From Carboxylicivirga fragile (GTDB lineage: Bacteria; Bacteroidota; Bacteroidia; Bacteroidales; Marinilabiliaceae): a stretch of 64,000 nt of DNA. The position numbers were made by a program, and so were the translations under genes. Location: NCBI GenBank assembly GCA_025499625.1, contig JAFMVD010000001.1, positions 62,001 through 126,000 on the forward strand, read 5' to 3'. Of the stretch, positions 63,214-64,000 are shown one piece after another; position 1 is the stretch's first letter, and every line of letters begins with the position of its first letter. The notes below the pieces were generated by a model that was not told where the DNA came from, ran no database searches, and saw only the letters and a program-made list of their open reading frames with translations.

Positions 63214-63249
63214 AAATAGGCAAGCTTTATTAGCTTGCCTATTTTATTA
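63214..63249 (+). terminator. Intrinsic terminator after clpC
   Basis: 13-bp stem AAATAGGCAAGCT / AGCTTGCCTATTT with a 5-nt loop, 63214-63244, then TATTA. The position between convergent genes suggests bidirectional use. Confidence 0.85.
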
Positions 63250-63280
63250 TATATTCAAGCGCATAAATATTTAATTGGAA

Positions 63281-64000
63281 TTACTTCTGATTAAGATAAT
63301 TTCTTACTGGTGCTGCATACATTTCGTATAACTTTTGTTTAGCCATATTCTTATTAATAGCCGATAATTCATTGGCCTTTCTATCGATTAAAGCTCTTGT
63401 TTCCTTAATATCCGTTTCATTATAAGTTACATTCAAGCCCGAATCTATATATGAAATGATGTCATAACATACATAATTGATGGGATTCAATTTATAATTC
63501 AAATAGATTTGTCGATCCATTTCCTTACACACATTCTCATGAATATTACAAGCAGTTAATGTATCCGCATTGGCATCAATAAAAGAGTTGATTGGCTCAC
63601 CAAAAGCCAGATGTATCTTGCCTTTCTTTCCTGTTATACCAGTTAATACACTATTAAAATCTTCATCTTTCTTTTTAGCATACGAGCCTTTTTCAGAAAT
63701 GATACTTTCATTAACTTTAAGTATATCGCAAGGTTCAAGCTCATAAGAGATACTCACAGGGACAATATTAAACTGTTTGATTGCTTTAATTGGATCTTTT
63801 TGTTTGATCGTTAACATCTTTAAAAGAGAGAGCTGCGTTTTATCATTCCCATTTTTTGTTCGCCCATCCCTCTGGGCTATCCAAATTGATTGATCTTCTT
63901 CGGTGAGAACCTTTTTAATATATAATGAATGAGCTAAAGCGTTGTAGTAAATGTCATTTCGAGATCCTCCACGATAAAAAGTGAACATCTTGTTAATTTT
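63281..64000 (-). CDS. 1-acylglycerol-3-phosphate acyltransferase-like protein, N-terminus missing
   Basis: Partial gene; the frame is open to the right edge of the window, and the first in-frame ATG (63988) is probably internal. At least 239 aa are seen. Acyltransferase motifs of the PlsC/GPAT family remain: FYRGGSRND (block II) and SIWIAQRDGRTKNGNDKTQ (block III); the HX4D block I would lie beyond the edge. The C-terminal half includes VPVSISYELEPCD, another typical stretch. Role inferred: phospholipid or ornithine-lipid synthesis in the inner membrane. Confidence 0.82.
   Translation of the reverse strand, partial: KINKMFTFYRGGSRNDIYYNALAHSLYIKKVLTEEDQSIWIAQRDGRTKNGNDKTQLSLLKMLTIKQKDPIKAIKQFNIVPVSISYELEPCDILKVNESIISEKGSYAKKKDEDFNSVLTGITGKKGKIHLAFGEPINSFIDANADTLTACNIHENVCKEMDRQIYLNYKLNPINYVCYDIISYIDSGLNVTYNETDIKETRALIDRKANELSAINKNMAKQKLYEMYAAPVRNYLNQK

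Noticed and set aside
1-64000. Search for tRNA, rRNA, CRISPR, insertion sequences, prophage and defence systems
   Set aside because: No cloverleaf, repeat-spacer array, transposase, integrase or known defence gene was seen in any spacer or frame that I read.

Overview
The window is a chromosomal segment of a Bacteroidota bacterium, most likely a marine or sediment facultative anaerobe of the order Marinilabiliales. The grounds are family content and signals: a fused CcoNO oxidase subunit, DUF4105, DUF4197, DUF4625 and PKD/beta-propeller lipoproteins, TonB-dependent uptake, AT-rich spacers, and Bacteroidota-type promoter boxes (TAnnTTTG) in front of several transcription units. The genus assignment is inference. 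I saw no transposase, integrase, phage gene, CRISPR array, tRNA or rRNA.

Layout. 1-3134 (minus): an octaheme tetrathionate-reductase-family cytochrome, a membrane cytochrome b and two YeeE/YedE half-transporters. 3349-4783: a thioesterase and a DUF134 / zinc-ribbon / NifX-like cassette. 4858-5450: two almost identical tandem cold-shock genes. 5724-7306: HD-domain protein and hexose-phosphate mutarotase. 7418-15942: complete cbb3 oxidase locus (ccoI, ccoS, ccoNO, ccoQ, ccoP, ccoG, fixH-like, TauE/SafE-like). 16110-18017: chemoreceptor. 18104-22937: cobalamin riboswitch, BtuB-like receptor and two surface lipoproteins of the beta-propeller type. 23046-24415: a tryptophan attenuator (leader peptide with tandem Trp codons, antiterminator, terminator) and trpB. 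24478-31497: porin, NrfA/NrfH nitrite reductase, Hcp, its iron-sulfur partner and a divergent Crp/Fnr regulator. 31543-38302: assorted housekeeping genes, including a gene-poor stretch (32622-33109) with two tandem promoter/terminator modules that look like small RNAs. 38449-40702: coiled-coil protein, ZapA, a structured RNA, RNase Y. 40855-44047: nucleotide-sugar operon (UDP-GlcNAc epimerase, GDP-mannose dehydratase, GDP-fucose synthase). 44136-56119: lipoprotein, PLP lyase, glutamine cyclotransferase, glycerate kinase, exporter, M48 protease, YfiH, class IV aminotransferase, DUF4105 protein, thioredoxin-like proteins, serine hydrolase. 56120-56656: no gene seen. 56657-64000: TPR protein, GyrA, ClpC and a truncated acyltransferase.

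Together the respiratory genes describe an organism that uses a high-affinity oxidase under low oxygen, reduces nitrite to ammonium, detoxifies NO/hydroxylamine, and probably handles tetrathionate or thiosulfate. The most interesting non-coding signals are the trp attenuator, the B12 riboswitch locus, the palindrome in the hcp regulator region, and the twin small-RNA candidates.
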